A DNA stretch of 64,000 nt, taken from positions 1,860,001-1,924,000 of the forward strand of contig NC_013946.1 of the NCBI RefSeq assembly GCF_000024425.1, in the 5' to 3' direction. The notes below the pieces were generated by a model. The model was not told where the DNA came from, searched no databases, and saw nothing but the letters and a program-made list of their open reading frames with translations. Position 1 is the stretch's first letter, and each line of letters opens with the position of its first letter. A program made the position numbers and the translations under genes. This document shows, piece by piece, positions 45,809-56,835 of this stretch. This DNA is from Meiothermus ruber DSM 1279 (GTDB lineage: Bacteria; Deinococcota; Deinococci; Deinococcales; Thermaceae).

Positions 45809-46375
45809 TCAAAACCAGGTCTTTCCCAGAATTTCATCCACCTCGAGTTCGACACCCTCGAGCCCCACGAGCCGGATAACATCCCCGCGCCCGTAGGCTT
45901 GTATGTGCGTATAAACCCCTCCCTGGGGGTGGCGGTACACCCAGACGCGGTCGCCGCCAAGATCCACCACCCAAACCTCCGGTACGCCGTGCTGGGCATA
46001 CTTGGGCACTTTGACTTCCTGATCGGTCTTGAGGGTAGACTCGGCCACCTCGATTAGCAACAACACATCGCCTACGTTGAAATGGCGGCCCTCGTAGAAG
46101 TCCGGCGATGGTCGCAGCAGGAAAACGTCCGGCACCGGCTCATCGCCCCCCACCACCAACGGCTGCTGGCTCTCGAGCTGGGCCACCCCAGCCGTACGTG
46201 GGCCCAGAACCCGCATCAGCCTGCTTACGCAGTCCTTGTGGCGAATGCCCACCAGGCTCATCTCAACGATCTCCCCATTCAAAAGCTCGTAACGCCCGTC
46301 TTGCAACAGCCCCGCCTCACCCAGCCGGTGGTATTCCTGCAGGCTCCACTTTTTGGTACTGCGGTCGGTGGTCAT
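45809..46375 (-). CDS. Uma2-family (DUF820) putative endonuclease
   Basis: The 188 residues match the PD-(D/E)XK-like Uma2/DUF820 family: MTTDRSTKKWSLQEYHRLGEAG, YELLNGEIVEMS (first acidic residue), EPVPDVFLLRP (catalytic Asp), VLLLIEVAESTLKTDQEVKVPKYAQHGVPEVWVVD (Glu-x-Glu-like and Lys). The family is common in cyanobacteria and Deinococcus-Thermus, and its role is unknown. I place the start at the ATG at 46375, seven bases after a TAGGCT box. It splits leuC from leuD, and its own box may give it separate transcription. Confidence 0.8.
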   Translation of the reverse strand: MTTDRSTKKWSLQEYHRLGEAGLLQDGRYELLNGEIVEMSLVGIRHKDCVSRLMRVLGPRTAGVAQLESQQPLVVGGDEPVPDVFLLRPSPDFYEGRHFNVGDVLLLIEVAESTLKTDQEVKVPKYAQHGVPEVWVVDLGGDRVWVYRHPQGGVYTHIQAYGRGDVIRLVGLEGVELEVDEILGKTWF

Positions 46376-46425
46376 ACACAACAGCCTAGCACCGAACAAA
46401 CAGCGGCGCGCCAAGCCCGCTCGAG

Positions 46426-47850
46426 CTAGGCCCCTACCAGGGCCTCAACCCCAAACACTTCCCGCGCGTCGCTGATCCGGCCGGTCACCGCCGCCGCCAC
46501 CACCATCACCGGCGACATCAACACGGTGCGGCCCGTGGCGCTGCCCTGGCGGCCCTTGAAGTTGCGGTTGGAGCTGCTGGCGCACAGCTCGTCCCCCACC
46601 AGCTTGTCGGGGTTCATAGCCAGGCACATCGAGCAGCCCGCCCCGCGCCACTCGAATCCGGCCTGGCGGAAGATCTCGGCGATGCCCTCCTCCTCGCACT
46701 GCTTAGCCACCTGCTGCGAGCCCGGTACTGCAATGGCCCGCACCCCCGGGGCCACCTTGCGGCCTTTGAGGTACTTAGCAGCCTCGCGGAAGTCGGAGAT
46801 GCGCCCGTTGGTGCAGCTTCCCAAAAAGGCCACATCTACCTTAACGCCCTTGATGGGCTGGCCGGGCTTCAGCTTCATGTGCTTGAGGGCCTCTTCCAGC
46901 GCGGGCCGCTCGGCCTCGGGGTAGAGGGCCGGGTCGGGCACCCGGTCGGTGATGGCGCAGCCCTGGCCGGGGTTGATACCCCAGGTCACGGTGGGGGCGA
47001 TGTCCTCGGCCCGGATGTTCACCACGTCGTCGTAGTGGGCGTCGGGGTCGGAGGCCAGGGCCTTCCAGCGGGCCACGGCTTTTTCCCACTCCTCGCCCTT
47101 GGGGGCGTAGGGGCGGCCCTTGAGGTAGTCGAAGGTGGTCTGGTCGGGGTTGACGTAGCCGATGCGGGCCCCGCCCTCGATGCTCATGTTGCAGACGGTC
47201 ATGCGCTCTTCCATGCTGAAGTTGTCGAAGACGCTGCCGCCGTACTCGTAGGCGTAGCCGATGCCGCCGTTGACCCCCAGCACCTTGATAATGTGCAGGA
47301 TGACGTCTTTGGCATAGACCCCCGGCTGCAACCTACCCTCTACGTTGATGCGGCGCACCTTGAGCTTGCTGACGGCCATGGTCTGGGTGGCCAGCACATC
47401 GCGCACCTGGGTGGTGCCAATCCCGAAGGCGATGGCCCCGAACGCCCCGTGGGTCGAGGTGTGGGAGTCGCCGCAGGCGATGGTCATGCCGGGCTGGGTG
47501 ATGCCATTCTCGGGGCCAATCACGTGCACGATGCCCTGAAGCCCCGAGGTCACGTCGAAAAAGGTAATCCCGAAGTCCTGCACGTTCTTGCGCAGTTGCC
47601 GGATCATCTCGTCGGCCTGGGGGTCTTCGAAGGGCTCGAGCAGGGAGTGGGTGGGGACGATGTGATCCACGGTGGCGAAGGTGCGATCAGGAAAGCGCAC
47701 CTTGAGGCCCAGGTCGCGCAGCATGCCGAAGGCCTGGGGGCTGGTGACCTCGTGGATCAGGTGGGTATCGATGAACAACTGGGTCTGCCCGTTGGGCAGG
47801 GTTCGGATGGCGTGGCTCTCCCAGACTTTCTCGTACAAACTTTTGCCCAT
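46426..47850 (-). CDS. leuC: 3-isopropylmalate dehydratase large subunit
   Basis: The 474-residue aconitase-like subunit carries the [4Fe-4S] cluster. Its motifs are [40 protein letters not shown] (first cluster Cys), and [35 protein letters not shown] (the other two Cys and the substrate-binding loop). It starts at 47850 with AGGAG at five to eight bases (AAAGGAGTG). It is the first structural gene of the leucine operon and is preceded by a complete attenuator. Confidence 0.97.
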   Translation of the reverse strand: MGKSLYEKVWESHAIRTLPNGQTQLFIDTHLIHEVTSPQAFGMLRDLGLKVRFPDRTFATVDHIVPTHSLLEPFEDPQADEMIRQLRKNVQDFGITFFDVTSGLQGIVHVIGPENGITQPGMTIACGDSHTSTHGAFGAIAFGIGTTQVRDVLATQTMAVSKLKVRRINVEGRLQPGVYAKDVILHIIKVLGVNGGIGYAYEYGGSVFDNFSMEERMTVCNMSIEGGARIGYVNPDQTTFDYLKGRPYAPKGEEWEKAVARWKALASDPDAHYDDVVNIRAEDIAPTVTWGINPGQGCAITDRVPDPALYPEAERPALEEALKHMKLKPGQPIKGVKVDVAFLGSCTNGRISDFREAAKYLKGRKVAPGVRAIAVPGSQQVAKQCEEEGIAEIFRQAGFEWRGAGCSMCLAMNPDKLVGDELCASSSNRNFKGRQGSATGRTVLMSPVMVVAAAVTGRISDAREVFGVEALVGA

Positions 47851-47880
47851 GGAAGTTCACTCCTTTGACAACCTCAAAAG

Positions 47881-47938
47881 CCCCAGCGGCTACAGGCCCT
47901 GGGGTCACGTGCAAAGCAGCTAGACCCCTCGAGCGGGG
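47881..47938 (-). promoter_or_regulatory. Leucine attenuator: protector, antiterminator and terminator hairpins
   Basis: On the minus strand four segments can pair in exclusive ways. Segment 1 CCCC (47935-47938) pairs with segment 2 GGGG (47925-47928). Segment 2 GGGGTC (47923-47928) pairs with segment 3 GACCCC (47901-47906), the antiterminator. Segment 3 CCCCAG (47899-47904) pairs with segment 4 CTGGGG (47881-47886), followed by CTTTT, the terminator. A ribosome stalled at the leucine codons of the leader would cover segment 1 and leave segment 2 free to pair with segment 3. This is the classical amino-acid attenuation layout. Confidence 0.8.
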
Positions 47939-47970
47939 CTTAGTAGGGGCTGCTTCACCCATGTCGGCAT
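47920..47970 (-). CDS. leuL: leu leader peptide, 16 aa with tandem Leu codons
   Basis: MPTWVKQPLLSPARGV ends at TAG. The two Leu codons are adjacent and both CTA, a codon that is rare in the GC-rich genes around. The ATG lies seven bases after the -10 box TATACT, with no Shine-Dalgarno sequence, so the leader peptide is itself translated from a leaderless message. The stop codon lies in the loop between segments 2 and 3 of the attenuator. Confidence 0.75.
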   Translation of the reverse strand: MPTWVKQPLLSPARGV

Positions 47971-47977
47971 CAGGTAG

Positions 47978-48007
47978 AGTATAAAGTTTGGTATACCAAA
48001 GCGTCAA
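47978..48007 (-). promoter_or_regulatory. leu operon promoter with a palindromic operator in the spacer
   Basis: TTGACG (48002-48007), an 18-bp spacer and TATACT (47978-47983). The spacer contains the perfect 14-bp palindrome TTTGGTATACCAAA (47987-48000), a likely repressor or activator site. The start of transcription is predicted at or next to the leader ATG. Confidence 0.8.
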
Positions 48008-48021
48008 GCCATCTGGTTTTT

Positions 48022-48050
48022 TTGAGTACGCCATCGCCAGCCGGTATGCT
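48022..48050 (+). promoter_or_regulatory. Divergent promoter of the phosphotransferase gene
   Basis: TTGAGT (48022-48027), a 17-bp spacer and TATGCT (48045-48050); the ATG follows at eight bases. It lies back-to-back with the leu promoter, with the -35 boxes 14 bp apart. Confidence 0.75.
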
Positions 48051-48058
48051 GTGAATGT

Positions 48059-48862
48059 ATGTCGCTCGCACGGCTGGGACAGGGGCGCGAGGCCGAGGTG
48101 TTTGCCTGGGCCGACGGCTATGTGCTTAAGCTGTTCTGGCCGGAGTTCTCCCGGGCCGACGCTGAGCTCGAGGCCCAGCTCACCCAGCAGGTCTGGCTGC
48201 TGGGGGTGCCTTCACCCAGGGTGGAGGACGTGCTCGAGGTCGAGGGGCGCTGGGGGCTGGTGCTCGAATGGATCCAGGGTGTGTCGCTTACCGACTACAT
48301 CCAGTCCAACCCCGAGCGTTTGCGTTTCGCCGCCCAGACACTGGGGGCCCTGCACCGCCAGCTCCATCAGAAAGCCGCCGGACACCTACCCTCCCAGCGA
48401 GAACACCTTATCCAGCGCATCCAGGCCTGCCGGCTTCCGGAAAACCTGCGGGCTGTTTTGTTGCAACACATGGAGCGCCTACCCGATGGAACCGCCCTGT
48501 GTCACGGCGATTTTCACCCCGAGAATGTGCTGGTAAGCGCAAAGGGCCCGTTTGTGGTGGACTGGCCCAATGCCACGCGGGGCAACCCCCTGGCCGACAT
48601 TGCCCGTACCACCCTGCTGATCTTGCACAGCGAGTTTCCGCAAGACCTGCCCGCGCGCGAGGAAATTTTGCGCCAGCGCCAGATGTTTTACCAAACCTAC
48701 CTCGAGCACTACCAGACCTTCTCGGGCCTGGATATGGCCCAGCTCCAGGCCTGGATGCCCATCGTGGCTGCGGCCCGCCTGCGGGAGAATATCCCCGGTG
48801 AGGAACCCAGGTTGATGCAGCTCATCCAGGAAGGTTTGCAGGCATACGGCACCTCGGCCTGA
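48059..48862 (+). CDS. Aminoglycoside/choline kinase-like phosphotransferase
   Basis: The 267-residue protein of the APH/choline kinase superfamily has GQGREAEVFAWADGYVLKLFWP (ATP-binding Lys), VLEWIQGVSLTDYI (hinge), LCHGDFHPENVLV (catalytic loop with Asp and Asn) and VVDWPNATRGNPLADIARTTLL (Mg-binding Asp). The substrate is unknown; resistance is only one of several possibilities for such chromosomal members. The ATG at 48059 sits at a leaderless distance from a good promoter shared back-to-back with the leu operon. Confidence 0.88.
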   Translation: MSLARLGQGREAEVFAWADGYVLKLFWPEFSRADAELEAQLTQQVWLLGVPSPRVEDVLEVEGRWGLVLEWIQGVSLTDYIQSNPERLRFAAQTLGALHRQLHQKAAGHLPSQREHLIQRIQACRLPENLRAVLLQHMERLPDGTALCHGDFHPENVLVSAKGPFVVDWPNATRGNPLADIARTTLLILHSEFPQDLPAREEILRQRQMFYQTYLEHYQTFSGLDMAQLQAWMPIVAAARLRENIPGEEPRLMQLIQEGLQAYGTSA

Positions 48863-48967
48863 ACCCGACCACAACTGCCAACCGGCTATCTCGTAGACAC
48901 CCCCCCATTTTGCTACACTTAGTATCCGCGCGGCCCCGGAATCCCTCCGGTAGGCCCAGGGGTTTAC

Positions 48968-50290
48968 ATGAAAACAAACATCATCACCTATGGCTGCCAG
49001 ATGAACGAGTACGACACCCACCTCGTGCGAAGCGAGCTGGTGTCGCTCGGTGCAGAGTTCGTGGATCACTGGCGGGAAGCCGACTTCGTGCTGGTCAACA
49101 CCTGCGCGGTGCGGGGCAAGCCCGTGGAGAAGGTGCGCTCGCTTTTGGGCGAGCTGCGCAAGGAAAAGGAAAAGCGCCCCCTCCTGGTGGGCATGATGGG
49201 CTGCCTGGCCCAGCTCGAGGAGGGCCAGCAGATGGCCCGTAAGTTCGAGGTGGATGTGCTCCTGGGGCCGGGGGCGCTCACCGAGATTGGCAAGGCCCTC
49301 GAGGCCAAAAGCCGCTTCTGGGATCTGAGCTTCCGCGAAGAGCTCACCCACCACCTGCCCCCCGCCCCCCAGGGGGCCCTATCGGCCTTTGTGAGCATCA
49401 TCCGGGGCTGCAACCACCACTGCACCTACTGCATCGTGCCCACCACCCGTGGCCCCGAGGTAAGCCGCCACCCCGACCTGATCCTGCGCGAGGTGGAGCA
49501 GCTCAAGGCCGCGGGGGTGCTCGAGGTCACCCTGCTGGGCCAGAACGTCAACTCCTACGGCAAAGACCAGCCGGGCTTCCCCAGCTTCGCCGAGCTGCTG
49601 CGCCTGGTCGCCCAGGTGGGGATTCCCCGCATCAAGTTCACCACCAGCCACCCGGTCAACTTCACCGACGACGTGATCGCCGCCATGGCCGAGACCCCCC
49701 AGATCTGCCGCTACATCCACCTGCCGGTGCAGTCCGGCTCCAACCGGGTGCTGCGCCGCATGGGGCGGGAGTACCGGCGGGAATGGTACCTGGATCGCAT
49801 CCGGGCCATCCGCGAGGCCATGCCGGACGTGGTGCTCTCCACCGACATCATCGTGGGCTTCCCCGGCGAGACCGAGGAAGATTTCCAGGCCACCCTCTCG
49901 CTCTACGACGAGGTGCGCTACGACAGCGCCTACATGTTCATCTACTCCCCGCGCCCCGGCACCCCCAGCTACAAGCACTTCCAGGATCTGCCGCGCGAAG
50001 TTAAGGTCGAACGGCTCCAGCGCCTGATTGAGAAGCAAAAAGAGTGGAGCTACCGGCAAAACCAGCGCTGGGTAGGCCAGACCGTCGAGGTGCTGGTGCG
50101 CGGTGCCGCCAAGGACGACAGCTTCGTGGAGGGCCACACCCGCGGCAACCACCCCACCCTGCTGCCCGCGGCCCAGGCCCCCCGCCCCGGCCTGTACCAG
50201 GCGGTCATCCAGCAGGCCACCCCCCACATGCTTCTGGGCGAGGTGGTGGGGGCGCAGGAGCCGGCCACGATTCCGCTGATGATGGCGTGA
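48968..50290 (+). CDS. miaB: tRNA-2-methylthio-N6-isopentenyladenosine-37 synthase MiaB
   Basis: This radical-SAM methylthiotransferase modifies A37 of tRNAs that read UNN codons. The N-terminal UPF0004 domain holds the second cluster's cysteines in [22 protein letters not shown] and [11 protein letters not shown]. The radical-SAM Cys motif is [17 protein letters not shown] (C-x3-C-x2-C), then VPVQSGS-like [12 protein letters not shown] and [16 protein letters not shown]-terminal TRAM domain ([13 protein letters not shown] to GEVVGAQ) completes the 440 residues. The ATG at 48968 is used; the next gene starts within its stop codon. Confidence 0.96.
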   Translation: MKTNIITYGCQMNEYDTHLVRSELVSLGAEFVDHWREADFVLVNTCAVRGKPVEKVRSLLGELRKEKEKRPLLVGMMGCLAQLEEGQQMARKFEVDVLLGPGALTEIGKALEAKSRFWDLSFREELTHHLPPAPQGALSAFVSIIRGCNHHCTYCIVPTTRGPEVSRHPDLILREVEQLKAAGVLEVTLLGQNVNSYGKDQPGFPSFAELLRLVAQVGIPRIKFTTSHPVNFTDDVIAAMAETPQICRYIHLPVQSGSNRVLRRMGREYRREWYLDRIRAIREAMPDVVLSTDIIVGFPGETEEDFQATLSLYDEVRYDSAYMFIYSPRPGTPSYKHFQDLPREVKVERLQRLIEKQKEWSYRQNQRWVGQTVEVLVRGAAKDDSFVEGHTRGNHPTLLPAAQAPRPGLYQAVIQQATPHMLLGEVVGAQEPATIPLMMA

Positions 50291-51177
50291 AAACCCAGGC
50301 TGAAATCGTGGTACTCGGGGCCGGCATCGCCGGGTTGTGTGCGGCCCGGGTGCTGCACGAGGCTGGCAAGGAGGTGCTGGTGTTGGCCCGCGAACTCGGC
50401 GAGGCCAGCCGGGTGCCGGACGCCCTGCTGAATCCGGTGCGGGGCAAGCGCGGGACGGTGGCACCCGAGGCCGAGGAGGCCCTGGAAGCCCTGTGGGATT
50501 TCTATCCCCGGTTTGGGGCAGTGCGACAGGGCATCCTGCGGCCCGTGCCCCAAAGCGATAAGCCGGTCTGGCAGCAAAAGCTACAGGGCCGCCGGATTCC
50601 ACACCTGTGGCTCGAGGAAGGTTTGTACCTGGAAAACGCGGGGTGGCTGGAGACCACCCCCCTGCTGCACCGCCTGGCCGAGGGGCTGAATATCCAGTAC
50701 GCCAGCGTGGAACGACTTGAATCGGGTGTAGCGTGGCTCGAGGGCGGACGCAGGATATCGGGCAAGGTGCTGGTCTACGCCGGCGGGGCCAGTGGCGCAC
50801 ACCTGGTGGGACTGGGCGGGCGCTTCACCCCCGGCTCGGTGCTGCGAACCCAGCAACACTTCCAGCAGGCCCGCTCGTACGGGGTGTATGTGGCCGGGCA
50901 TAGCCTGGGGGGGAGCTACCTGCCCCACCAGGACAGGTATGCCCCCCACCAGACCCAGCCGCACGAGGTGGAGTGGCTGCTGGCCGAAGCGCAAAAGCTG
51001 CTGGGCTACCGGCCCGCGTTCAGTGCGTCCTGGGCCGGGGTGCGCTACCGGCTGGACAGCCACTACCTCAAGGAGATTCCGGGCGGCTTCGCCCTCACCG
51101 GCTTTGGCTCGGCGGCGTATTTTTATGCACCTCTGTATGCCTGGCGCCTTCTCAAACGTCTCACCGGCCAATCCTGA
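50287..51177 (+). CDS. FAD-dependent oxidoreductase (DAO family)
   Basis: The 296 residues start with the Rossmann GxGxxG fold [31 protein letters not shown], and later [29 protein letters not shown] and the C-terminal [23 protein letters not shown]. This is like the small D-amino-acid-oxidase group and the oxidase half of Mnm[15 protein letters not shown] resembles MnmC (which has NPxRG-type segments), so a tRNA-wobble-uridine role is possible, especially next to miaB, but the substrate is unproven. It starts with a GTG that overlaps the miaB stop by four bases (GTGA), so it is coupled to miaB. Confidence 0.85.
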   Translation: MKTQAEIVVLGAGIAGLCAARVLHEAGKEVLVLARELGEASRVPDALLNPVRGKRGTVAPEAEEALEALWDFYPRFGAVRQGILRPVPQSDKPVWQQKLQGRRIPHLWLEEGLYLENAGWLETTPLLHRLAEGLNIQYASVERLESGVAWLEGGRRISGKVLVYAGGASGAHLVGLGGRFTPGSVLRTQQHFQQARSYGVYVAGHSLGGSYLPHQDRYAPHQTQPHEVEWLLAEAQKLLGYRPAFSASWAGVRYRLDSHYLKEIPGGFALTGFGSAAYFYAPLYAWRLLKRLTGQS

Positions 51178-51183
51178 TAGACT
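51178..51183 (+). promoter_or_regulatory. -10 box TAGACT for leaderless thyA
   Basis: TAGACT begins one base after the upstream stop codon and is followed by seven bases and the ATG at 51191. No clear -35 is seen; read-through from miaB is also possible. Confidence 0.5.
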
Positions 51184-51190
51184 ATGCGCC

Positions 51191-51985
51191 ATGCAGCAGT
51201 ACCACGACCTGATGCGCCATGTGCTCGAGCACGGGGTAGATAAGTCCGACCGCACCGGCGTGGGCACCCGCTCGGTTTTTGGCTATCAGATGCGCTTCGA
51301 CCTGCGCCAGGGTTTTCCGCTGGTAACCACCAAAAAAGTCCACTGGAAAAGCGTGGTCTACGAGCTTTTGTGGTTCTTGCGGGGCGAGACCAACATCGGC
51401 TTTTTACGGGAAAACGGGGTCACCATCTGGGATGAGTGGGCCGACGAGGCGGGCGAGCTGGGGCCGGTGTACGGCAAGCAGTGGCGGAGCTGGGCCGGCC
51501 CGGACGGCCAGACCATCGACCAACTGGCCTGGGTGTTGGAAGAGATTCGGCGCAACCCCGACTCCCGCCGCTTGGTGGTGAGCGCCTGGAACGTGGCCGA
51601 CCTGCCCCAGATGGCCCTGGCCCCCTGCCACATCCTGTTCCAGTTCTATGTGGCCCAGGGGCGGCTTTCCTGCCAGCTTTATCAGCGCAGCGCCGACATC
51701 TTTCTGGGGGTGCCCTTCAACATCGCCTCCTACGCCCTGCTGACGCACATGGTAGCCCAGGTCACAGGCCTGGAGCCGGGCGAGTTGATCCACACCCTGG
51801 GCGATGCGCATCTGTATCGGAACCACTTCGAGCAGGCCCGCTTGCAGCTTTCCCGCGAGCCCCGGCCCCTGCCCACGCTGCGCCTCAACCCCGCTGTGAA
51901 GGATTTGTTTGCCTTCACCTACGACGACATCGAGCTGCTAAACTATAATCCCCATCCCCGCATCCCCGCCCCGGTGGCGGTCTAG
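51191..51985 (+). CDS. thyA: Thymidylate synthase ThyA
   Basis: This enzyme methylates dUMP to dTMP with methylenetetrahydrofolate, which is oxidised to dihydrofolate. The 264 residues show [42 protein letters not shown] with the nucleophilic Cys, [19 protein letters not shown] and GDAHLYRNH. The ATG fits a leaderless box and falls right after the FAD oxidoreductase. It precedes folA by one base, so the source of dihydrofolate and the enzyme that recycles it are made together. Confidence 0.97.
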   Translation: MQQYHDLMRHVLEHGVDKSDRTGVGTRSVFGYQMRFDLRQGFPLVTTKKVHWKSVVYELLWFLRGETNIGFLRENGVTIWDEWADEAGELGPVYGKQWRSWAGPDGQTIDQLAWVLEEIRRNPDSRRLVVSAWNVADLPQMALAPCHILFQFYVAQGRLSCQLYQRSADIFLGVPFNIASYALLTHMVAQVTGLEPGELIHTLGDAHLYRNHFEQARLQLSREPRPLPTLRLNPAVKDLFAFTYDDIELLNYNPHPRIPAPVAV

Positions 51986-51986
51986 T

Positions 51987-52502
51987 ATGGCCCGGAAGAT
52001 TGCTTTTGTGGTGGCGATGGATCAGAACCGCGCCATTGGCCGGGCTGGGACGCTACCCTGGCACCTGCCCGACGACCTCAAGCGGTTCCGCGCGCTGACC
52101 CTGGGCAAGACCGTGCTGATGGGCCGCAAGACTTTTGAGAGCATCGGGCGGCCCCTCCCCAAACGCCGCAACGTGGTGCTCACCCGCGACCCGGCCTTTG
52201 CCGCCGAGGGCGTGGAGGTGGTGCACACCCTCGAGGACGCCCTGAAGCTGGACGACGAGCTGATGGTGATTGGGGGGGGTGAGATTTATACCCTGTTCCT
52301 GCCCCTGGTCACCCACCTGCACCTGACCCTGGTCGAGACGGTCGTCCCCGATGCCGACGCCTTTTTCCCCCCGTGGAACCCGACCGGGTGGCGCGAGACC
52401 TACCGGGAGCACCACCCCGCCGACGAACGCCACCCCTGGGCCTTCACCTACCTCGACCTGGAGCGCACCCGCCCGCAAGAGGCATCCCAGGGTGAAGGGT
52501 AA
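51987..52502 (+). CDS. folA: Dihydrofolate reductase
   Basis: The 171-residue enzyme reduces dihydrofolate to tetrahydrofolate with NADPH. Motifs are VVAMDQNRAIGRAGTLPWHLPDDLKRFR (catalytic acidic residue), VLMGRKTFESIGRPLPKRRNVVLTR, and MVIGGGEIYTLFLP. The start follows the thyA stop by one base. The last 59 bases overlap the convergent gene at 52444-53244, and the extra C-terminal residues (RTRPQEASQGEG) are not conserved in DHFR. Confidence 0.97.
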   Translation: MARKIAFVVAMDQNRAIGRAGTLPWHLPDDLKRFRALTLGKTVLMGRKTFESIGRPLPKRRNVVLTRDPAFAAEGVEVVHTLEDALKLDDELMVIGGGEIYTLFLPLVTHLHLTLVETVVPDADAFFPPWNPTGWRETYREHHPADERHPWAFTYLDLERTRPQEASQGEG

Positions 52503-53244
52503 TCTGGTAATGGGATATTGGGTTACTCACCGCCCCCGCCGTCGCCCCCCCATCCCCAGCATCGAGGGCCACACCGACCTGCTGAAAGGCGCGCTCGAGG
52601 TCGTGGTGATCGGACTCATCCACCACAAAAATGGGTACATACCCATCCGAGCTGTTGCCGCCCATGAGGGTTCTGAGCTGCTGTAGCTGCGACTCGATCC
52701 CCGGAAGCAGCAAAAGGCCGGCCCCCAGGCCCCCCAGCAAGGCGACCGCCTCGGCTTTGCCGTCGGCGAGCGACGGAACCAGCCGGCGGGCTTCAAGCAA
52801 GCCTTGCTTCAAGCGGCTCTTCAAGTCCGCCCCATCTGGGGTGAGTCGGTGGTTGGTATAGGGAAACAGGCCTAGAAATTTGCCAGATTCCTTATGAAGA
52901 AGCCCCCGCTCTACCAGGCTGGGTAGGACGGTTTTAGCCTTAAAGCCGCCATAGCCCAGACCATACTCTCTTTGCAGGTGCTGCAAGACCCGGTTGATCT
53001 CGAGCCCTTGCCGGCTGGCGCTGCGAAGATGGGCCCACAAACTTTGCAAGACCGGGTTTTGCGGCTGGTTGTCCAAGTCGAGGACAAAATGCGATTCACC
53101 GCCAGGAGTAGCGTTGTCCACCCGCAGCAGCCCCCTGGCAATCAGCTCCTTGAGCGCGACCTTCAGCACTTCGTCGGCTGCTACCTCGGGCTCGAGCAGC
53201 ACCAGAATTTCAGGCGCACTCAGGTCTTGGGCTTGCACTTGCAC
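52444..53244 (-). CDS. Hypothetical protein with winged-helix-like N-terminus and one hydrophobic segment
   Basis: The 266 residues begin with QDLSAPEILVLLEPEVAADEVLKVALKELIARGLLRVD, which looks like a helical DNA- or lipid-binding fold. A middle region has KTVLPSLVERGLLHKESGKFLGLFPYTNHRLTPDG, and a Gly/Leu-rich stretch (AVALLGGLGAGLLLLPGIESQLQQL) could touch the membrane. I do not recognise the family with certainty; a distant GPP34-like fold is one thought. The 3' end overlaps folA by 59 bp on the other strand; the true protein may end earlier or later in other strains. Confidence 0.6.
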   Translation of the reverse strand: MQVQAQDLSAPEILVLLEPEVAADEVLKVALKELIARGLLRVDNATPGGESHFVLDLDNQPQNPVLQSLWAHLRSASRQGLEINRVLQHLQREYGLGYGGFKAKTVLPSLVERGLLHKESGKFLGLFPYTNHRLTPDGADLKSRLKQGLLEARRLVPSLADGKAEAVALLGGLGAGLLLLPGIESQLQQLRTLMGGNSSDGYVPIFVVDESDHHDLERAFQQVGVALDAGDGGATAGAVSNPISHYQITLHPGMPLAGGCAPGRGR

Positions 53245-53282
53245 GCCTTTATGGTAAGCCTCGAATGTCAGCGCAAACCCAG

Positions 53283-53304
53283 AAAAACCCCCCCGCGGGC
53301 GGGG
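53283..53304 (-). terminator. Intrinsic terminator of clpC
   Basis: CCCCGC and GCGGGG pair around GG, extended by further G, and are followed on the minus strand by TTTTT. It lies 22 bases after the clpC stop. Confidence 0.75.
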
Positions 53305-53325
53305 AGGTGTGGGGCCTGGGCTTTG

Positions 53326-55536
<2,211 letters not shown>

Positions 55537-55566
55537 GCGCGAACCTCCTGGTGTGTCGTACAAGTA

Positions 55567-55595
55567 TTCATAGCGCCGCTTTCTACCTACCTCAA
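55567..55595 (-). promoter_or_regulatory. clpC promoter
   Basis: TTGAGG (55590-55595), 17 bp, TATGAA (55567-55572), leading into a leader of about 25 bases with AGGAGG. No clear CtsR- or CIRCE-like operator was seen. Confidence 0.6.
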
Positions 55596-55703
55596 TATTA
55601 CAGTATGACCGGCCCTTGCTTGGTGTTTGCGCCACACGTTACGAAGCGTTTAATAATGCCATGTGCGCTGTAACAGACAGCCCCAAGAAGCCTTTGTGGG
55701 GAT

Positions 55704-56294
55704 CTAGCACCGACCATCGGGTTGTGCGCCCGGGCTAAACTCAGGACAGTCCACCCGCAGTTGGGGCGCGAGCAAAGGTTTTTGCAATAGGGTGCAGTGA
55801 TATTTACCGCTTTGGCTGTGCAAATGCCGGCATAGCAAGCACATACGCACCACGGTGATGACGGAATCCTCTACCAGCCGAGCTAGCAGCGCCAGCAGCA
55901 GATCGTACAGGGCTTCTTTCTGTGTGGTCTGAAGAGCTCTTAGGGCATGCTGTATGGGGTAATCCCAGTCTTTTAGCTTGTCCACGTACTCGAGACCAGC
56001 GGGGGTAAGCTCTAGGGTATGGGTTCGGCGATCGCGCCCAGGATGGCGTATCAGCAACCCTTTGGTCACCAAAGCGCTGACCGCATCGCTAATGGTAGCA
56101 GGGGTCAGGTCAAAGTACTGCGCCAGCACCCCCACCCTGCGCGTGCTCGGCTCGCGGAGATGGAGGTGTAGCAGAATTAGAGCCTGGATAGGACTGAGGC
56201 CCAGGGGCTCCGCTGTTTGCCATAGCAAAACCCGCTGGGCCTGAGCCAGGCGTTCGAGGGCCGAGGTGAGTTTTTTTTCCAGAGGTGCTTCCAT
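55704..56294 (-). CDS. MarR-type regulator with a C-terminal four-Cys tail
   Basis: The 196 residues have a winged helix-turn-helix of MarR type (TRRVGVLAQYFDLTPATISDAVSALVTKGLLIRHPGRDRRTHTLELTPAG). After residue about 145 comes a tail unlike plain MarR: MCLLCRHLHSQSGKYHC and LRVDCPEF, giving C-x2-C-x11-C-x15-C with nearby His residues. Such a cluster could hold Fe-S or Zn and sense a redox or NO-like signal (inference). It follows the P460 gene by 35 bases, so it forms an operon with it, and the palindrome at 56836-56850 is its probable operator. Confidence 0.87.
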   Translation of the reverse strand: MEAPLEKKLTSALERLAQAQRVLLWQTAEPLGLSPIQALILLHLHLREPSTRRVGVLAQYFDLTPATISDAVSALVTKGLLIRHPGRDRRTHTLELTPAGLEYVDKLKDWDYPIQHALRALQTTQKEALYDLLLALLARLVEDSVITVVRMCLLCRHLHSQSGKYHCTLLQKPLLAPQLRVDCPEFSPGAQPDGRC

Positions 56295-56329
56295 GGCGCG
56301 GTGCAGATAGCCGCACCGCCAATTTTACT

Positions 56330-56818
56330 CTAGGGGCGGAAGCTGCTAAAAACAAAATCGGTGTTGGCAGCGCCCCTGTGGCACTCGTAGCAGCTATTGG
56401 CGTTTATTTCGACGGGCCTGCGGCTATCGCCTTCAAATACTGCGTATCCCCAGTTGCCCGTAGCAGCAAAGCGGCGCGTGTCTTTTTCCATCACGATCAC
56501 GGCTTTTCGTTTACCTTCAACAACCGCGTTTTCCGCCTTTACGGGCTCGAGCAGATCAAACACTATTACAGCCCCTTCAGGAAAAACCCGTGGGTTGGCC
56601 TGGTAGCCTTGCATGGCTTTGCTATTGGCATAGATGTGGTGCAGGCCCCCCACCAGCTCGAACAGAGGATGGCCTTTTTCCACAATCATGCTCTTGACGT
56701 GAGTCCAGGTGCGGTAACCCTCGGGAAAGGCCACGCCTTCTACAGTTTGTCCAGATACACCGACCACCAAGCCAAAAGACCCTATCAACAAAAGGAGACC
56801 AAGCCAGGGCTTTTTCAT
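56330..56818 (-). CDS. Cytochrome P460-family protein
   Basis: The 162-residue exported protein has a signal peptide (LGLLLLIGSFGLVVGVSG) and the P460 fold elements FPEGYRTWTHVKSMIVEKGHPLFELVGGLHHIYAN, RVFPEGAVIVFDLLEPV, VMEKDTRRFAATGNWGYAVFEGDSR and the heme c site CYECHRGAANTDFVFSSF. P460 enzymes of ammonia oxidisers oxidise hydroxylamine; relatives of the cytochrome c'-beta kind bind NO. The usual heme-Lys crosslink residue cannot be assigned without an alignment. It is the first gene of a two-gene operon with the MarR-type regulator. Confidence 0.9.
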   Translation of the reverse strand: MKKPWLGLLLLIGSFGLVVGVSGQTVEGVAFPEGYRTWTHVKSMIVEKGHPLFELVGGLHHIYANSKAMQGYQANPRVFPEGAVIVFDLLEPVKAENAVVEGKRKAVIVMEKDTRRFAATGNWGYAVFEGDSRRPVEINANSCYECHRGAANTDFVFSSFRP

Positions 56819-56835
56819 AGCAGAACCCCCATTTA

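Noticed and set aside
55567-55640. CtsR or CIRCE operator upstream of clpC
   Set aside because: I looked for the direct or inverted repeat of either system and found none, so heat control by these is not supported.
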